Source: Serratia sp. AKBS12 | Lineage (GTDB): Bacteria; Pseudomonadota; Gammaproteobacteria; Enterobacterales; Enterobacteriaceae | Length of the DNA: 64,000 bases | Direction: 5' to 3' | NCBI RefSeq assembly: GCF_024793895.1 | Contig: NZ_JANUSB010000009.1 | Location: forward strand, 186,001-250,000 | Shown: positions 39,802-48,398 of the stretch, in pieces | Numbering within the stretch: the stretch's first letter is position 1 | Layout: each line of letters begins with the position of its first letter | The notes under the pieces: generated by a model | Databases searched by the model: none | The model's input: the letters and a program-made list of their open reading frames with translations, nothing else | Told to the model about the DNA's origin: nothing | Translations under genes and position numbers: made by a program

Positions 39802-40455
39802 CTATTTATCGTCTTCCGACTCTATGTCTTGTGCTGCCACTTCGGTGGCATCCTGCTTCTTCTTGCGAAACCTGCCCCAGATTTTCCCTTCCTGACCACG
39901 CCACAGGCGCTGAATATTATCGTGATGGCGCATCAGGATCAGACATGACAGCATCGCCACCGGGAAGGTGAACTGGGGTTTGAACCACCAGACGTAAAAC
40001 GGCGCAATCAGTGCGCTGACAATCGCCCCCAGCGAGGAATAACCACTGAGCAGCACCGTCAGCAGCCAGGTGCCGGTCATCAGTCCGGTCAGGTCCCAGC
40101 CAATGGGTGCTATGGCACCGAACGCCGTGGCGACACCCTTGCCACCACGAAAGTGGAAAAATAGCGGATAGATGTGGCCAAGACAGGCGGCGATCGCCGT
40201 CAGGCCGAGATACAGCGGCGGTACATTCAGTTCGTAGGCCAGCCAGACAGGCAGCATCCCTTTCAGCACGTCAAAAATCAGCACCGCCGCCGCCGCAAGG
40301 CGACCGCCGATACGCAGGACGTTGGTTGCTCCGGGATTCCCTGAGCCATGTTCACGCGGATCGGGCAGCCTGGCGATCCGGCAAACCAGGATCGCGCTGG
40401 AAATTGAGCCACACAGATACGCGAAGATAATCATGCCAAGCGCGGTAGCACTCAT
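39802..40455 (-). CDS. plsY: Glycerol-3-phosphate acyltransferase PlsY
   Basis: Membrane enzyme that transfers an acyl group from acyl-phosphate to glycerol-3-phosphate, the first step of phospholipid synthesis. 217 residues, slightly longer than E. coli (205), with five or more membrane segments. Motifs: [12 protein letters not shown] (about 36-47), [17 protein letters not shown] (about 95-111) and a later HHDNIQRL. The charged cytoplasmic C-terminus ([20 protein letters not shown]) accounts for the extra length. The start at 40455 gives [10 protein letters not shown]; an in-frame upstream start would add 30 residues without homology. Divergent from folB. Confidence 0.94.
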   Translation of the reverse strand: MSATALGMIIFAYLCGSISSAILVCRIARLPDPREHGSGNPGATNVLRIGGRLAAAAVLIFDVLKGMLPVWLAYELNVPPLYLGLTAIAACLGHIYPLFFHFRGGKGVATAFGAIAPIGWDLTGLMTGTWLLTVLLSGYSSLGAIVSALIAPFYVWWFKPQFTFPVAMLSCLILMRHHDNIQRLWRGQEGKIWGRFRKKKQDATEVAAQDIESEDDK

Positions 40456-40562
40456 AACGCGGTTCCGTTTAATAATGGTCGTTTTACTCGCAACATCTAT
40501 GGATAATACGCATATTCCGCTGGAAGTGGTATCCGGCAAGGCCAAAAACAGAGAATGACGTG

Positions 40563-40922
40563 ATGGATATCGTATTTATTGAACAACTTACCGTAATCAC
40601 CACCATTGGCGTTTATGACTGGGAACAGACTATTCGCCAGAAACTGGTGTTCGATATCGAAATGGGCTGGGACAACCGCCGAGCCGCCGCCAGCGATGAC
40701 GTCAATGACTGCCTGAGCTATGCCGATATCAGCGACGCGGTGGTTCAACACGTTGAATCCGGGCGCTTTGCTTTGGTCGAACGGGTCGCGGAGGAAATAT
40801 CCGAAATGTTGTTGCAACGCTTTAAATCGCCGTGGGTCCGTATTAAGGTCAGCAAGCCGGGGGCAGTTGCCCATGCCAGCCGCGTTGGGGTGATCATAGA
40901 ACGTGGCACGCGTCCGGCTTGA
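40563..40922 (+). CDS. folB: Dihydroneopterin aldolase
   Basis: Converts 7,8-dihydroneopterin to 6-hydroxymethyl-dihydropterin and glycolaldehyde in folate synthesis, and also epimerises it. 119 residues (E. coli 122 or so), forming an octameric T-fold. Key residues: the glutamate in [16 protein letters not shown] (about 7-22) and Lys in IKVSKPGAV (about 98-106). A GTG directly before the ATG is in frame, so the start could be one codon earlier. Followed by a terminator and uppP. Confidence 0.95.
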   Translation: MDIVFIEQLTVITTIGVYDWEQTIRQKLVFDIEMGWDNRRAAASDDVNDCLSYADISDAVVQHVESGRFALVERVAEEISEMLLQRFKSPWVRIKVSKPGAVAHASRVGVIIERGTRPA

Positions 40923-40983
40923 TTAACTGTCATGCTGAGGCAACTAAAGATCGATAGTTTGGTCTGAAACACAGAATTGTTTT

Positions 40984-41016
40984 AGCGGCAATGTATTGAA
41001 CACTGCCGCTTTTTTA
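40984..41016 (+). terminator. Terminator after folB
   Basis: AGCGGCA (40984-40990) pairs with TGCCGCT (41004-41010), partly extended by TG/CA, and is followed by TTTTT. It lies within 50 bases of the uppP start. Confidence 0.8.
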
Positions 41017-41051
41017 TGTTTATAGCGGAAGATTACGGGGTAAGCGCGCAC

Positions 41052-41876
41052 ATGGCGGACATGCATTCACTGTTTGTGGCATTTGTACTTGGTGTGGTGG
41101 AAGGGTTAACGGAGTTCCTGCCGGTATCATCAACCGGCCATATGATTATCGTCGGCGAGTGGCTGGGTTTTACCGGTGACAAGGCCAAGACGTTTGAAGT
41201 AATTATTCAGCTCGGCTCGATTCTGGCAGTGGTGGTGATGTTCTGGCGCCGGCTGTTTGGTTTGATCGGCATCCACTTCGGCGGCAAGCCGGTCGCACAT
41301 GAAGGCCATACGGCGGGGCGGCTGAAACTCAGTCATATCCTGTTGGCGATGGTGCCGGCGGTGGTGCTGGGGTTGGTGTTCCACGACGTGATCAAGTCGC
41401 TGTTTGAACCGAAAAACGTCATGTACGCGCTGATTGTCGGTGGTTTCCTGCTGTTGGCCGCAGAGTGGCTGAAACCGAAAAAACCGCGAGCGGTTGGTCT
41501 GGACGATATCACCTATCGTCAGGCATTCATGATCGGCTGCTTCCAGTGTCTGGCGCTGTGGCCGGGCTTTTCACGCTCCGGCTCGACCATTTCCGGCGGG
41601 ATGCTGGTGGGTGTCAGCCGTTATGCCGCGTCCGAGTTTTCCTTCATTCTGGCCGTGCCGATGATGATCGGTGCCAGCGGTCTGGACTTGTACAAGAGCC
41701 TGCACTTCCTGACGCTGGCCGATTTGCCGATGTTCGCGGTCGGTTTTATCACCGCCTTTGTGGTGGCGCTGATAGCGATTAAAACCTTCCTGACGTTGAT
41801 CAAACGTATCTCGTTCATTCCGTTTGCCATTTATCGCTTTATCGTAGCGGCGGTGGTCTACATGGTATTCATGTAA
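41052..41876 (+). CDS. uppP: Undecaprenyl-diphosphate phosphatase
   Basis: Also called BacA. An inner-membrane enzyme that recycles undecaprenyl pyrophosphate to the monophosphate carrier for peptidoglycan and O-antigen; overproduction gives bacitracin resistance. 274 residues (E. coli 273). Catalytic motifs: [15 protein letters not shown] (about 17-31) with Glu and Ser/His, and [14 protein letters not shown] (about 170-183) with Arg. About eight membrane segments. The ATG at 41052 matches the conserved MxDMHSL N-terminus; upstream in-frame ATGs would add 12 unrelated residues. Confidence 0.96.
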   Translation: MADMHSLFVAFVLGVVEGLTEFLPVSSTGHMIIVGEWLGFTGDKAKTFEVIIQLGSILAVVVMFWRRLFGLIGIHFGGKPVAHEGHTAGRLKLSHILLAMVPAVVLGLVFHDVIKSLFEPKNVMYALIVGGFLLLAAEWLKPKKPRAVGLDDITYRQAFMIGCFQCLALWPGFSRSGSTISGGMLVGVSRYAASEFSFILAVPMMIGASGLDLYKSLHFLTLADLPMFAVGFITAFVVALIAIKTFLTLIKRISFIPFAIYRFIVAAVVYMVFM

Positions 41877-41896
41877 TCCGCGGCCAGAAAAACCAG

Positions 41897-41920
41897 ACCC
41901 CGCCAAGGCGGGGTTTTTTT
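41897..41920. terminator. Terminator between uppP and cca
   Basis: ACCCCGCC-AA-GGCGGGGT followed by seven Ts. The T-run reaches into the stop codon of the convergent cca gene. Confidence 0.9.
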
Positions 41921-43169
41921 ACGCCTGTGGCGCTTCGCCATTCTGTGCGCGTTTCCATTGCGCCAACGCCTGTTGACGGCGTCGCTTTACCTCATCGCGG
42001 ATTGCCAGCCCCTGGAAGCCGCTGTCAACCACCTCTTTTACTGCCACACCCTGGGCGACTCGATAGGCTGCGCGCAGGTAATCGCCTTGTGGATAGGGAT
42101 TTTCTTCAAAACCGGTACGACCGCGCGCATCGGCCTCGCTGGTAAGGATCATCTGCTCCAGCCGCTGTGGCTTGCGCCATACGTCAATCGCATCGAACAG
42201 TTTCAACAGGGTTTCCGGCCGCAGTTTGTTCGCAGTGTGGATCAGATCGTGGTATTCAGCCACCAGTCTGCTCAGATCGCGGATCGGGTTTGGCACCCGC
42301 AACCGTTGGCACAGCTGCTCCACCAGACGAACTCCCGCCGGCCCGTGGCCATGGTGATGCGGCCAGTATTCCTTTGGCGTTAGTCCCTTGCCAAGATCGT
42401 GACACAGCGCGGCGAAGCGTACGTCTATCTCCGGGCTGAGCCGCGCGGCAATAGCCAGCGTCATCAGCGTATGCACACCGGTATCGATTTCCGGGTGCCA
42501 TTTTTCGGGGGCCGGTACGCCAAACAGCGCATCGATTTCCGGGAACAGCACCTGCAGCGCGTGGCAATCGCGCAGCACCTGGAAGTACACCTGCGGATTG
42601 TCGCTTTGCAGGGCTTTTTCGGTCTCTTTCCACACCCGTTCGGCGGTGAGGGCCGACAGTTCGCCGCCGTCGGTCATTTGACGCATCAGGGCGGCAGTTT
42701 CCGGTGCGATGGTGAAACCGAGATGGGCGAAGCGGGCGGCAAAACGCGCGACGCGCAGCACGCGCAGCGGATCTTCGCCAAACGCAGGTGAAACGTGGCG
42801 CAATACGCGCGCATTGAGATCGTCGACGCCGTGATAGGGGTCAACCAGTTCGCCGTCGGTGGTTTGCGCGATGGCATTGATGGTCAGATCGCGGCGCAGT
42901 AAATCCTCTTCCAGCGTCACATCCGGCGCGGCATGGCAGACAAAGCCGGTATAACCCTGGCCGGATTTCCGTTCGGTGCGTGCCAGCGCATATTCTTCGT
43001 GCGTGGTGGGGTTGAGGAATACCGGAAAGTCCCTGCCGACCTGTTGGTAGCCCAGTGCCAATAATTCTTCTGGCGTGGCGCCGACCACCACCCAATCGTG
43101 ATCGAAGACCGGTATCTTGAGAAGGCGATCGCGTACTGCGCCGCCGACCAGATAAGTTTTCACTGTCAT
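41919..43169 (-). CDS. cca: Multifunctional CCA-adding enzyme
   Basis: Adds and repairs the 3' CCA end of tRNAs; in this family it also has 2',3'-cyclic phosphodiesterase, 2'-nucleotidase and phosphatase activity. 416 residues (E. coli 412). Nucleotidyltransferase domain: [11 protein letters not shown] (7-17) and the DxD pair D23/D25 (VFDHDWVV). The middle is the arm/tRNA-binding part ([10 protein letters not shown]). The HD domain follows at about 225-275 ([11 protein letters not shown]). GGGAG lies before the ATG. Convergent with uppP. Confidence 0.96.
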   Translation of the reverse strand: MTVKTYLVGGAVRDRLLKIPVFDHDWVVVGATPEELLALGYQQVGRDFPVFLNPTTHEEYALARTERKSGQGYTGFVCHAAPDVTLEEDLLRRDLTINAIAQTTDGELVDPYHGVDDLNARVLRHVSPAFGEDPLRVLRVARFAARFAHLGFTIAPETAALMRQMTDGGELSALTAERVWKETEKALQSDNPQVYFQVLRDCHALQVLFPEIDALFGVPAPEKWHPEIDTGVHTLMTLAIAARLSPEIDVRFAALCHDLGKGLTPKEYWPHHHGHGPAGVRLVEQLCQRLRVPNPIRDLSRLVAEYHDLIHTANKLRPETLLKLFDAIDVWRKPQRLEQMILTSEADARGRTGFEENPYPQGDYLRAAYRVAQGVAVKEVVDSGFQGLAIRDEVKRRRQQALAQWKRAQNGEAPQA

Positions 43170-43347
43170 ACTCCCGAATTCTGCAATAAGGCTCTGTCTA
43201 TCAGATTACATGAATTGCTGATGGACTGCTGGATCAAAAACCCGCGTAGTTAATAGGGTCTCCGCTGCGTGACTTCAAAATATTGTTATTCCCTGCCGTC
43301 GGGCTCCACTTTCCCATTGCCGCCGTACAGCAGTTGTTTCACTATGA

Positions 43348-43374
43348 GTAGAACGTTCTAGTATAACGTTCTAC
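43348..43374. promoter_or_regulatory. Tandem LacI/MalI-type operators upstream of the PTS EIICB gene
   Basis: Two abutting 14-bp palindromes centred on CG: GTAGAACGTTCTAG (43348-43361) and GTATAACGTTCTAC (43361-43374), with centres 13 bp apart. The pattern resembles the MalI operator of E. coli, which shares AACGTT. The second covers a possible -10 (TATAAC). The start codon is 60 bases downstream. Confidence 0.65.
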
Positions 43375-43433
43375 TTACTACAAGAATCGCCATCAAGGTG
43401 TCAGTGCAACAACGTAAGACAGGGGGAACAGCA

Positions 43434-44933
43434 ATGGGTATGGTATCCAGTTTTATCAAATCGTTATCAAAACTCTCAATGATTGGCCGGGCGCTGATGC
43501 TGCCAATTTCACTGTTGCCGGCCGCCGGTTTACTACTGGCGTTTGGCGATAAATTCCATTTGTCGTTGATGATGAACGCTGGCGGGGTGATTTTTGACAA
43601 TCTGCCGCTGTTGTTTGCCATCGGCTCGGCGGTCGGGTTGGCGGCCGAGTCCGGCATTGCGGCGCTGTCTGCCGCCGTCGCGGTATTTATCGTGAACGTC
43701 ACCATTGGCACGCTGCTGCATATAACGCCGGAAATGGCCGCCAGCGGCGGTAAATACGCCATGGTGGTGGGGATCCCAACGTTACAGATGGGCGTATTCG
43801 GCGGGTTGATCTGCGGTATTCTGGCCGCCTGGTGTTATAACCGCTTCCACACGTTACAGCTGCCAGAATTTCTTGGTTTTTTCTCGGGAAAACGCTTTGT
43901 CGCCATCGCCACCGCATTCCTGTCCTTCCTGCTCGGTATGGTGTTGCCTTGGGTTTGGCAATATATCCAATCGGCGATCGATGCGCTGTCGCTGGTGGTC
44001 AACGGTGACAATCAGGCGCTATCCACTTTTATCTTCGGCATGACGGAGCGAGCGTTGATTCCGTTGGGTTTGCATCATATCTGGTATCCGTCGTTCTGGT
44101 ATTCATTCGGCGATTACACCACGCAAACCGGCCAGGTTATTCATGGCGATCAGACCATCTGGTTTAAAATGTTGGCGGAAGGCGTAAAGACCTTCAGCAG
44201 CGACAGTTACCAGAACGCAGGTAAATTCATGCAGGGCGAGTTCCCATTGATGCTGTTCGCGCTGCCGGCGGCCTGTCTGGCGATGTACCATGAAGCCAAC
44301 AGCAAGAACAAGAAAATCGCCTCCGGCATTCTGTTCTCAGCGGCGCTGACCTGCTTCCTGACCGGCATCACCGAACCGGTGGAGTTCACCTTTATCTTTG
44401 TCGCGCCAATCCTTTACGTGTTTAACGCCATTATGGCGGGGCTGGCATACATGTGCATGTACCTGCTGCATGCGCATATCGCCAAATCCTTCTCCGCCGG
44501 GATGATTGACTACATCTCGTTCGGCATCCTGCCGTCGTTCAACGGTTATCAGACCAACTTCCTTAGCGCGGTGATTGTCGGAGTGCCAATGGCGCTGATC
44601 TATTACTTCACCTTCCGCTTTGTGATCCGTCGTTTCAATGTCAAAACGCCGGGTAGAACCGACGTGGTGTCCGAGGTTAACGATAAAACCGATCGCGAAC
44701 TGGCGACCGAGATTATTGCCCTGGTTGGCGGCGTAGAAAATATCCGCTCGGTCGGTTCTTGCATTACCCGCCTGCGGCTGGAGGTTAAACAGGGCGACCG
44801 GGTTGACAAGGATGGCCTGAATGCCGTTGGTGCCCGTGGCGTGGTGTTTGTCGGCGAACAGGGTGTTCAGGTGATTTTCGGGGCGCGCGCACAGTTTATC
44901 GCGCAAACCATGGCGACCCTCACCGGCAAGTAG
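43434..44933 (+). CDS. PTS glucose/maltose-family EIICB
   Basis: Inner-membrane sugar transporter that phosphorylates its substrate during import. 499 residues: the EIIC domain (about 1-400, about 10 membrane segments; GITEPVEFTFIFVAP signature at about 307-321) and EIIB at the end, with the phosphorylated Cys443 in VGSCITRL. No EIIA is fused, so it relies on the Crr protein. The closest visible relatives are PtsG and MalX; MalX is favoured by the MalI-like regulator downstream. The ATG at 43434 has AGGGGGAA upstream; an in-frame earlier ATG would leave that site inside the gene. Inserted between the core genes cca and ygiM. Confidence 0.82.
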   Translation: MGMVSSFIKSLSKLSMIGRALMLPISLLPAAGLLLAFGDKFHLSLMMNAGGVIFDNLPLLFAIGSAVGLAAESGIAALSAAVAVFIVNVTIGTLLHITPEMAASGGKYAMVVGIPTLQMGVFGGLICGILAAWCYNRFHTLQLPEFLGFFSGKRFVAIATAFLSFLLGMVLPWVWQYIQSAIDALSLVVNGDNQALSTFIFGMTERALIPLGLHHIWYPSFWYSFGDYTTQTGQVIHGDQTIWFKMLAEGVKTFSSDSYQNAGKFMQGEFPLMLFALPAACLAMYHEANSKNKKIASGILFSAALTCFLTGITEPVEFTFIFVAPILYVFNAIMAGLAYMCMYLLHAHIAKSFSAGMIDYISFGILPSFNGYQTNFLSAVIVGVPMALIYYFTFRFVIRRFNVKTPGRTDVVSEVNDKTDRELATEIIALVGGVENIRSVGSCITRLRLEVKQGDRVDKDGLNAVGARGVVFVGEQGVQVIFGARAQFIAQTMATLTGK

Positions 44934-44955
44934 TTATGCTGTCAACGCAATGAAA

Positions 44956-44989
44956 ATAAAGCCTCCTGTATCAAACGGCGAGGCTTTAT
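44956..44989 (+). terminator. Attenuator-like hairpin between EIICB and regulator genes
   Basis: ATAAAGCCTC (44956-44965) pairs perfectly with GAGGCTTTAT (44980-44989) around a 14-base loop. No T-run follows, so readthrough into the regulator gene is expected. Confidence 0.5.
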
Positions 44990-45031
44990 GATGTCAGTCT
45001 TCAGCAACGGTGTCGGAGTGCTCGAGTCAGG

Positions 45032-46048
45032 ATGAAAAAAGTTAACATTATCGATGTAGCGCAGCTGGCTGGCGTCTCGGTATCCACCGTTTCTTTGGTT
45101 TTACGGCGCAAAGGCAAGATTTCAGACGCCACCAAAGAAAAAGTGCAGGCTGCCATTGAACAGCTGGGTTATGTCCATAATGTGGCGGCGGCCAATCTGC
45201 GGGCCAATACGTCCAATCTGATTGGCGTCATCATCCGCAACTTCAGCGACGCGTTTTCCATCAGCGTAATGGCAAGCATCGTGCGTGAGTTGGAACAGCA
45301 GGGGTTTATGGTGTTTCTGGGCCAGCCGCAGGACGACGAAAAGCAGCTCCGCCAATGTCTGACCTCGTTTGCCCAGCAGGGGGTGGCGGGGGTGATTTAT
45401 CTGTCTGCCAATCCTTTTTCCCGCCAGTTGCCGCAGGCGATTGTGCAATGCACGCTGCCGCTGGTGGTGGTTTCCGAATCCTTGCTAGACGGCGATCGCG
45501 ACCTGATTGAGCGCGACAATCGCCATGCTGCCAGTCGGGCAACGCGTTATCTGATTGAGCGCGGCCATCGCAACATCGCCTATCTGGGCGGTGATGCGCA
45601 GTGCCTGTTGCGGCAGGAACGGCTGTTGGGTTACCGCAGCGCGCTGCAGCAGTATGACTTGCCGTTTCGGGACGACTGGGCGCCATGCGGTGAAGAAAAT
45701 ACCCAGTCGGCGGCAACGGCAATCCGCAACTTATTGGAAAACAGCAATAAAATTACCGCAGTGCTCTGCCATTCCGCCGCGGCAATTATCGGCTGTATCA
45801 GCGGCGTGCAGCAGGTGGGGCGCACCATTGGCAAGGACGTCTTCCTGACGCAGCAAGTCTCGCTGGTCGGTTTTGAGGATATGCTGCACATTAACCTGAC
45901 ATCCCCTTCATTTACCTACGTTTCTTCCGCCAGCGATGAAACCGGCCGTCAGGCTGCCGCGCTGATGCTTAAAAAGATCGGCGAACCGTCATTGGCGGCA
46001 CAGCGGATTGTCATTTCAGGCCAACTGGTGCAGCGCGACTCGGCATAA
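45032..46048 (+). CDS. LacI-family repressor, MalI-like
   Basis: 338 residues. The helix-turn-helix is at residues 5-25 (IIDVAQLAGVSVSTVSLVLR); the effector-binding domain begins at NLIGVIIRNFS. It resembles E. coli MalI, the repressor of malXY: the DNA-binding domain is close (VSVSTVSLVL) and both operators contain AACGTT. It lies 98 bases downstream of the PTS gene in the same direction rather than divergent as in malI-malX. It is likely to repress that gene through the tandem palindromes at 43348-43374; co-transcription would give feedback. Confidence 0.82.
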   Translation: MKKVNIIDVAQLAGVSVSTVSLVLRRKGKISDATKEKVQAAIEQLGYVHNVAAANLRANTSNLIGVIIRNFSDAFSISVMASIVRELEQQGFMVFLGQPQDDEKQLRQCLTSFAQQGVAGVIYLSANPFSRQLPQAIVQCTLPLVVVSESLLDGDRDLIERDNRHAASRATRYLIERGHRNIAYLGGDAQCLLRQERLLGYRSALQQYDLPFRDDWAPCGEENTQSAATAIRNLLENSNKITAVLCHSAAAIIGCISGVQQVGRTIGKDVFLTQQVSLVGFEDMLHINLTSPSFTYVSSASDETGRQAAALMLKKIGEPSLAAQRIVISGQLVQRDSA

Positions 46049-46084
46049 CCGCTGCCAGCCATCCCCGTTGGCGCAGGCGCACAT

Positions 46085-46117
46085 AAAAAATGCCGAGCGG
46101 CGTTAACCGATCGGCAT
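46085..46117 (-). terminator. Terminator of ygiM
   Basis: ATGCCGA (46090-46096) and TCGGCAT (46111-46117) form the stem. On the minus strand six Ts follow, so it terminates leftward transcription from ygiM. Confidence 0.8.
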
Positions 46118-46146
46118 GAGCCCGCAGGCAGTCACGCTGATTGAAC

Positions 46147-46767
46147 TCAGTTCATCCAGCGATTGTTGTTTTTGCGGCGTGGGATCAGGTGTGGCAACAG
46201 CAGGCCAAGCAACAGACCGATACCGGCTACGCCGCCGCCGTACATGAACCATTGCAGGATAATGGTACGCTGCTTGTCGTCGAGTTGCAGATTAACTGCG
46301 TTGACTTTTTTCTGCGCCACGACCAACTGATTTTTCAGCGCCTGATTTTCCTGCTGCAATCCGCTGATGGTGCCATCACTGGCGGCCACTTTCTGCTGCA
46401 TTTCCGCCGTGCGCTGATTCCAGCTGTTGTCGATGTTCGCCAGCTTGTCGGTGAGGGTTTTCACCTGCTGTTCCAGCTCCGGCACTCGGGTGCGCAGGCT
46501 GGGGGTTTCGCTGAGCTGGTCGAGCGGGATCCACACGCTGCGGCCTTTGGCATCGCGAATCTGGCCATATTTGGTACTGTCATTCACACTTAACAGCGTG
46601 ACTTCGTCGCCGGCGTTCAACGTGCCGACAATACGGTATTGATTACCTGGGCCGCTGTGCACGTAAGTATTCAATTCATCGGAGATATAGCGCTTATCTT
46701 CGGCATGTGCGCCCCAAGTGATGCTGAGACTCAGCACGGCGAGGCAAATTAGGCGTAATTTCTGCAT
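46147..46767 (-). CDS. ygiM: SH3-domain membrane protein YgiM (TIGR04211 family)
   Basis: 206 residues. Sec signal peptide (residues 1-22, cleavage after AHA), a bacterial SH3 domain at about 26-92 (NTYVHSGPGNQYRIVGTLNAG), a Gln/Leu-rich coiled coil at about 95-165, one membrane helix near 170-190 and a basic end (RRKNNNRWMN). The SH3 part should face the periplasm. The exact role is not established; an envelope or peptidoglycan function is often suggested. Divergent from ygiF, its usual enteric neighbour. Confidence 0.92.
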   Translation of the reverse strand: MQKLRLICLAVLSLSITWGAHAEDKRYISDELNTYVHSGPGNQYRIVGTLNAGDEVTLLSVNDSTKYGQIRDAKGRSVWIPLDQLSETPSLRTRVPELEQQVKTLTDKLANIDNSWNQRTAEMQQKVAASDGTISGLQQENQALKNQLVVAQKKVNAVNLQLDDKQRTIILQWFMYGGGVAGIGLLLGLLLPHLIPRRKNNNRWMN

Positions 46768-47044
46768 TAGTTCATCGTTTCTGTGTGAATTTATGGAACG
46801 ATAGTAGAGGCTTCAGTCTGACGACGCAACGCCAAAACCGGAATGAGAACTATCTTACTGTGGCTGATTCTGTGAGTTGTGCGCCATTTTATTGCGTAAC
46901 AGGTTTTTTCTGCATTCAACAGGGTTCAGCCGCCGGGAATCGCGGTAAGATAATCGTCACTGTGCGGTTGCCGGCAATGCCGTTTTGCCGGCGCATTGCC
47001 ACGAAGCGTTTCGCGAACGTGTAACTTATTGGTGTAAAAGACTT

Positions 47045-48352
47045 ATGACCGTTGAAATCGAACTGAAATTTATTGCTACTCCCGCCGCGGTGGCCGCATT
47101 GCCAGCGCAGTTGGCGGCATGGCCGCATCAGCATTCTGCGCCGCAGCGTCTGACCAATATTTACTTTGAAACCGACGACAATTTTTTGCGCCGCCATGAC
47201 ATGGGGTTGCGCATCCGGGGTTTCGACGAACGCTTTGAGATGACCATCAAAACTGCCGGCTCGGTAGTCGCTGGTTTGCATCAGCGGCCGGAATATAACG
47301 TGGCGATCGCCGCGCCGGAACTGGCACTGGCGCAATTCCCGGCAGAAATCTGGCCGCAGGGCTGTGATGTGCACGCGCTGCAGCAACGATTGCAGCCGCT
47401 GTTTCGTACCGACTTTGTGCGGGAGAAGTGGGTGATCACTTACGATAACAGCCTGATTGAGGTTGGCCTCGATCAAGGAGAGGTGCGCGCTGGCGAGCTG
47501 GTGGAACCGCTGTGCGAGGTCGAACTGGAGCTCAAGCAGGGTGATACCGCCGACGTGTTGAAACTGGCTGCGGAACTGGCGCAGCACGGCGGCCTGCGTC
47601 AGGGGAGCCTGAGCAAGGCTGCGCGCGGTTATCATCTGGCGCAGGGCAACCCCGAGCGCCAGCGGCGGCCGTTGAGCATCTTGAAAATGCCGCCAAAGTC
47701 CAGCGTTGAGCAGGGAATGATTGCCGGTTTTGAACTGGCGCTGCGCCACTGGCAATATCACGAGGAACTGTGGCTGCGCGGCGACGTGAAAGCGCGACAG
47801 GGCGTTATCGAGGCCATTACCCTGATACGTCAGATATTGGTGGTGTTTGGCGGTCTGGTGCCGCGTAAGGCGAGTGCCGAACTGCGTAGTCGGCTGACCG
47901 CACTGGAGCCGTTGTTGGAGGACAGCAGCATCGAAGCGCAGGCGTTGTGTTTCGGCGTCGAGTATCTTCAATGTAAGTTGGCGCTCACATCGTGGCTGGT
48001 GACCGGTGCATGGCGCGCCTTTGTTGATGCCAAGGCCCGCACCAGACTTGAGGGATCGTTCAAGCGCTTCTGTGACATCATGCTGGGGCGCAGCGCGGCA
48101 GAGTTGAAAGAGGCGTTTAACCGCAGCCTGAACGACGATGAATATCAGGAACAATTGCCGCGCCTGACGCGTCAGCTGGCGGCGTTTGCCTTACTGTCCG
48201 GCGCCTATCCAGATAGCGAGAGCGAGCCATACATCACCGCTTGGCGCGAACTGCAGGCGGCAGTGGCCGAACGTCGTCAGGGGTGGTATGAAGGTTGCCG
48301 CAAAAATGCGTTATCCCATGCGCCATTCTGGTTAAACGGCGCGGTTCGTTAA
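47045..48352 (+). CDS. ygiF: Inorganic triphosphatase YgiF (CYTH-CHAD)
   Basis: 435 residues. The N-terminal CYTH tunnel domain begins with the signature EIELK (residues 4-8) and hydrolyses inorganic tripolyphosphate in E. coli. The C-terminal CHAD domain (about 205-435) is all-helical with conserved His/Arg that bind polyphosphate. The start at 47045 places the ExExK motif at the N-terminus as in the family; an earlier in-frame ATG would add 20 residues. A hairpin GGCCTGC/GCAGGCC (48361-48379) lies between it and glnE, leaving room for partial termination. Confidence 0.94.
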   Translation: MTVEIELKFIATPAAVAALPAQLAAWPHQHSAPQRLTNIYFETDDNFLRRHDMGLRIRGFDERFEMTIKTAGSVVAGLHQRPEYNVAIAAPELALAQFPAEIWPQGCDVHALQQRLQPLFRTDFVREKWVITYDNSLIEVGLDQGEVRAGELVEPLCEVELELKQGDTADVLKLAAELAQHGGLRQGSLSKAARGYHLAQGNPERQRRPLSILKMPPKSSVEQGMIAGFELALRHWQYHEELWLRGDVKARQGVIEAITLIRQILVVFGGLVPRKASAELRSRLTALEPLLEDSSIEAQALCFGVEYLQCKLALTSWLVTGAWRAFVDAKARTRLEGSFKRFCDIMLGRSAAELKEAFNRSLNDDEYQEQLPRLTRQLAAFALLSGAYPDSESEPYITAWRELQAAVAERRQGWYEGCRKNALSHAPFWLNGAVR

Positions 48353-48398
48353 TTACTTTTGGCCTGCCGATCGCAGGCCACCGTCAGAGGCATTCATT

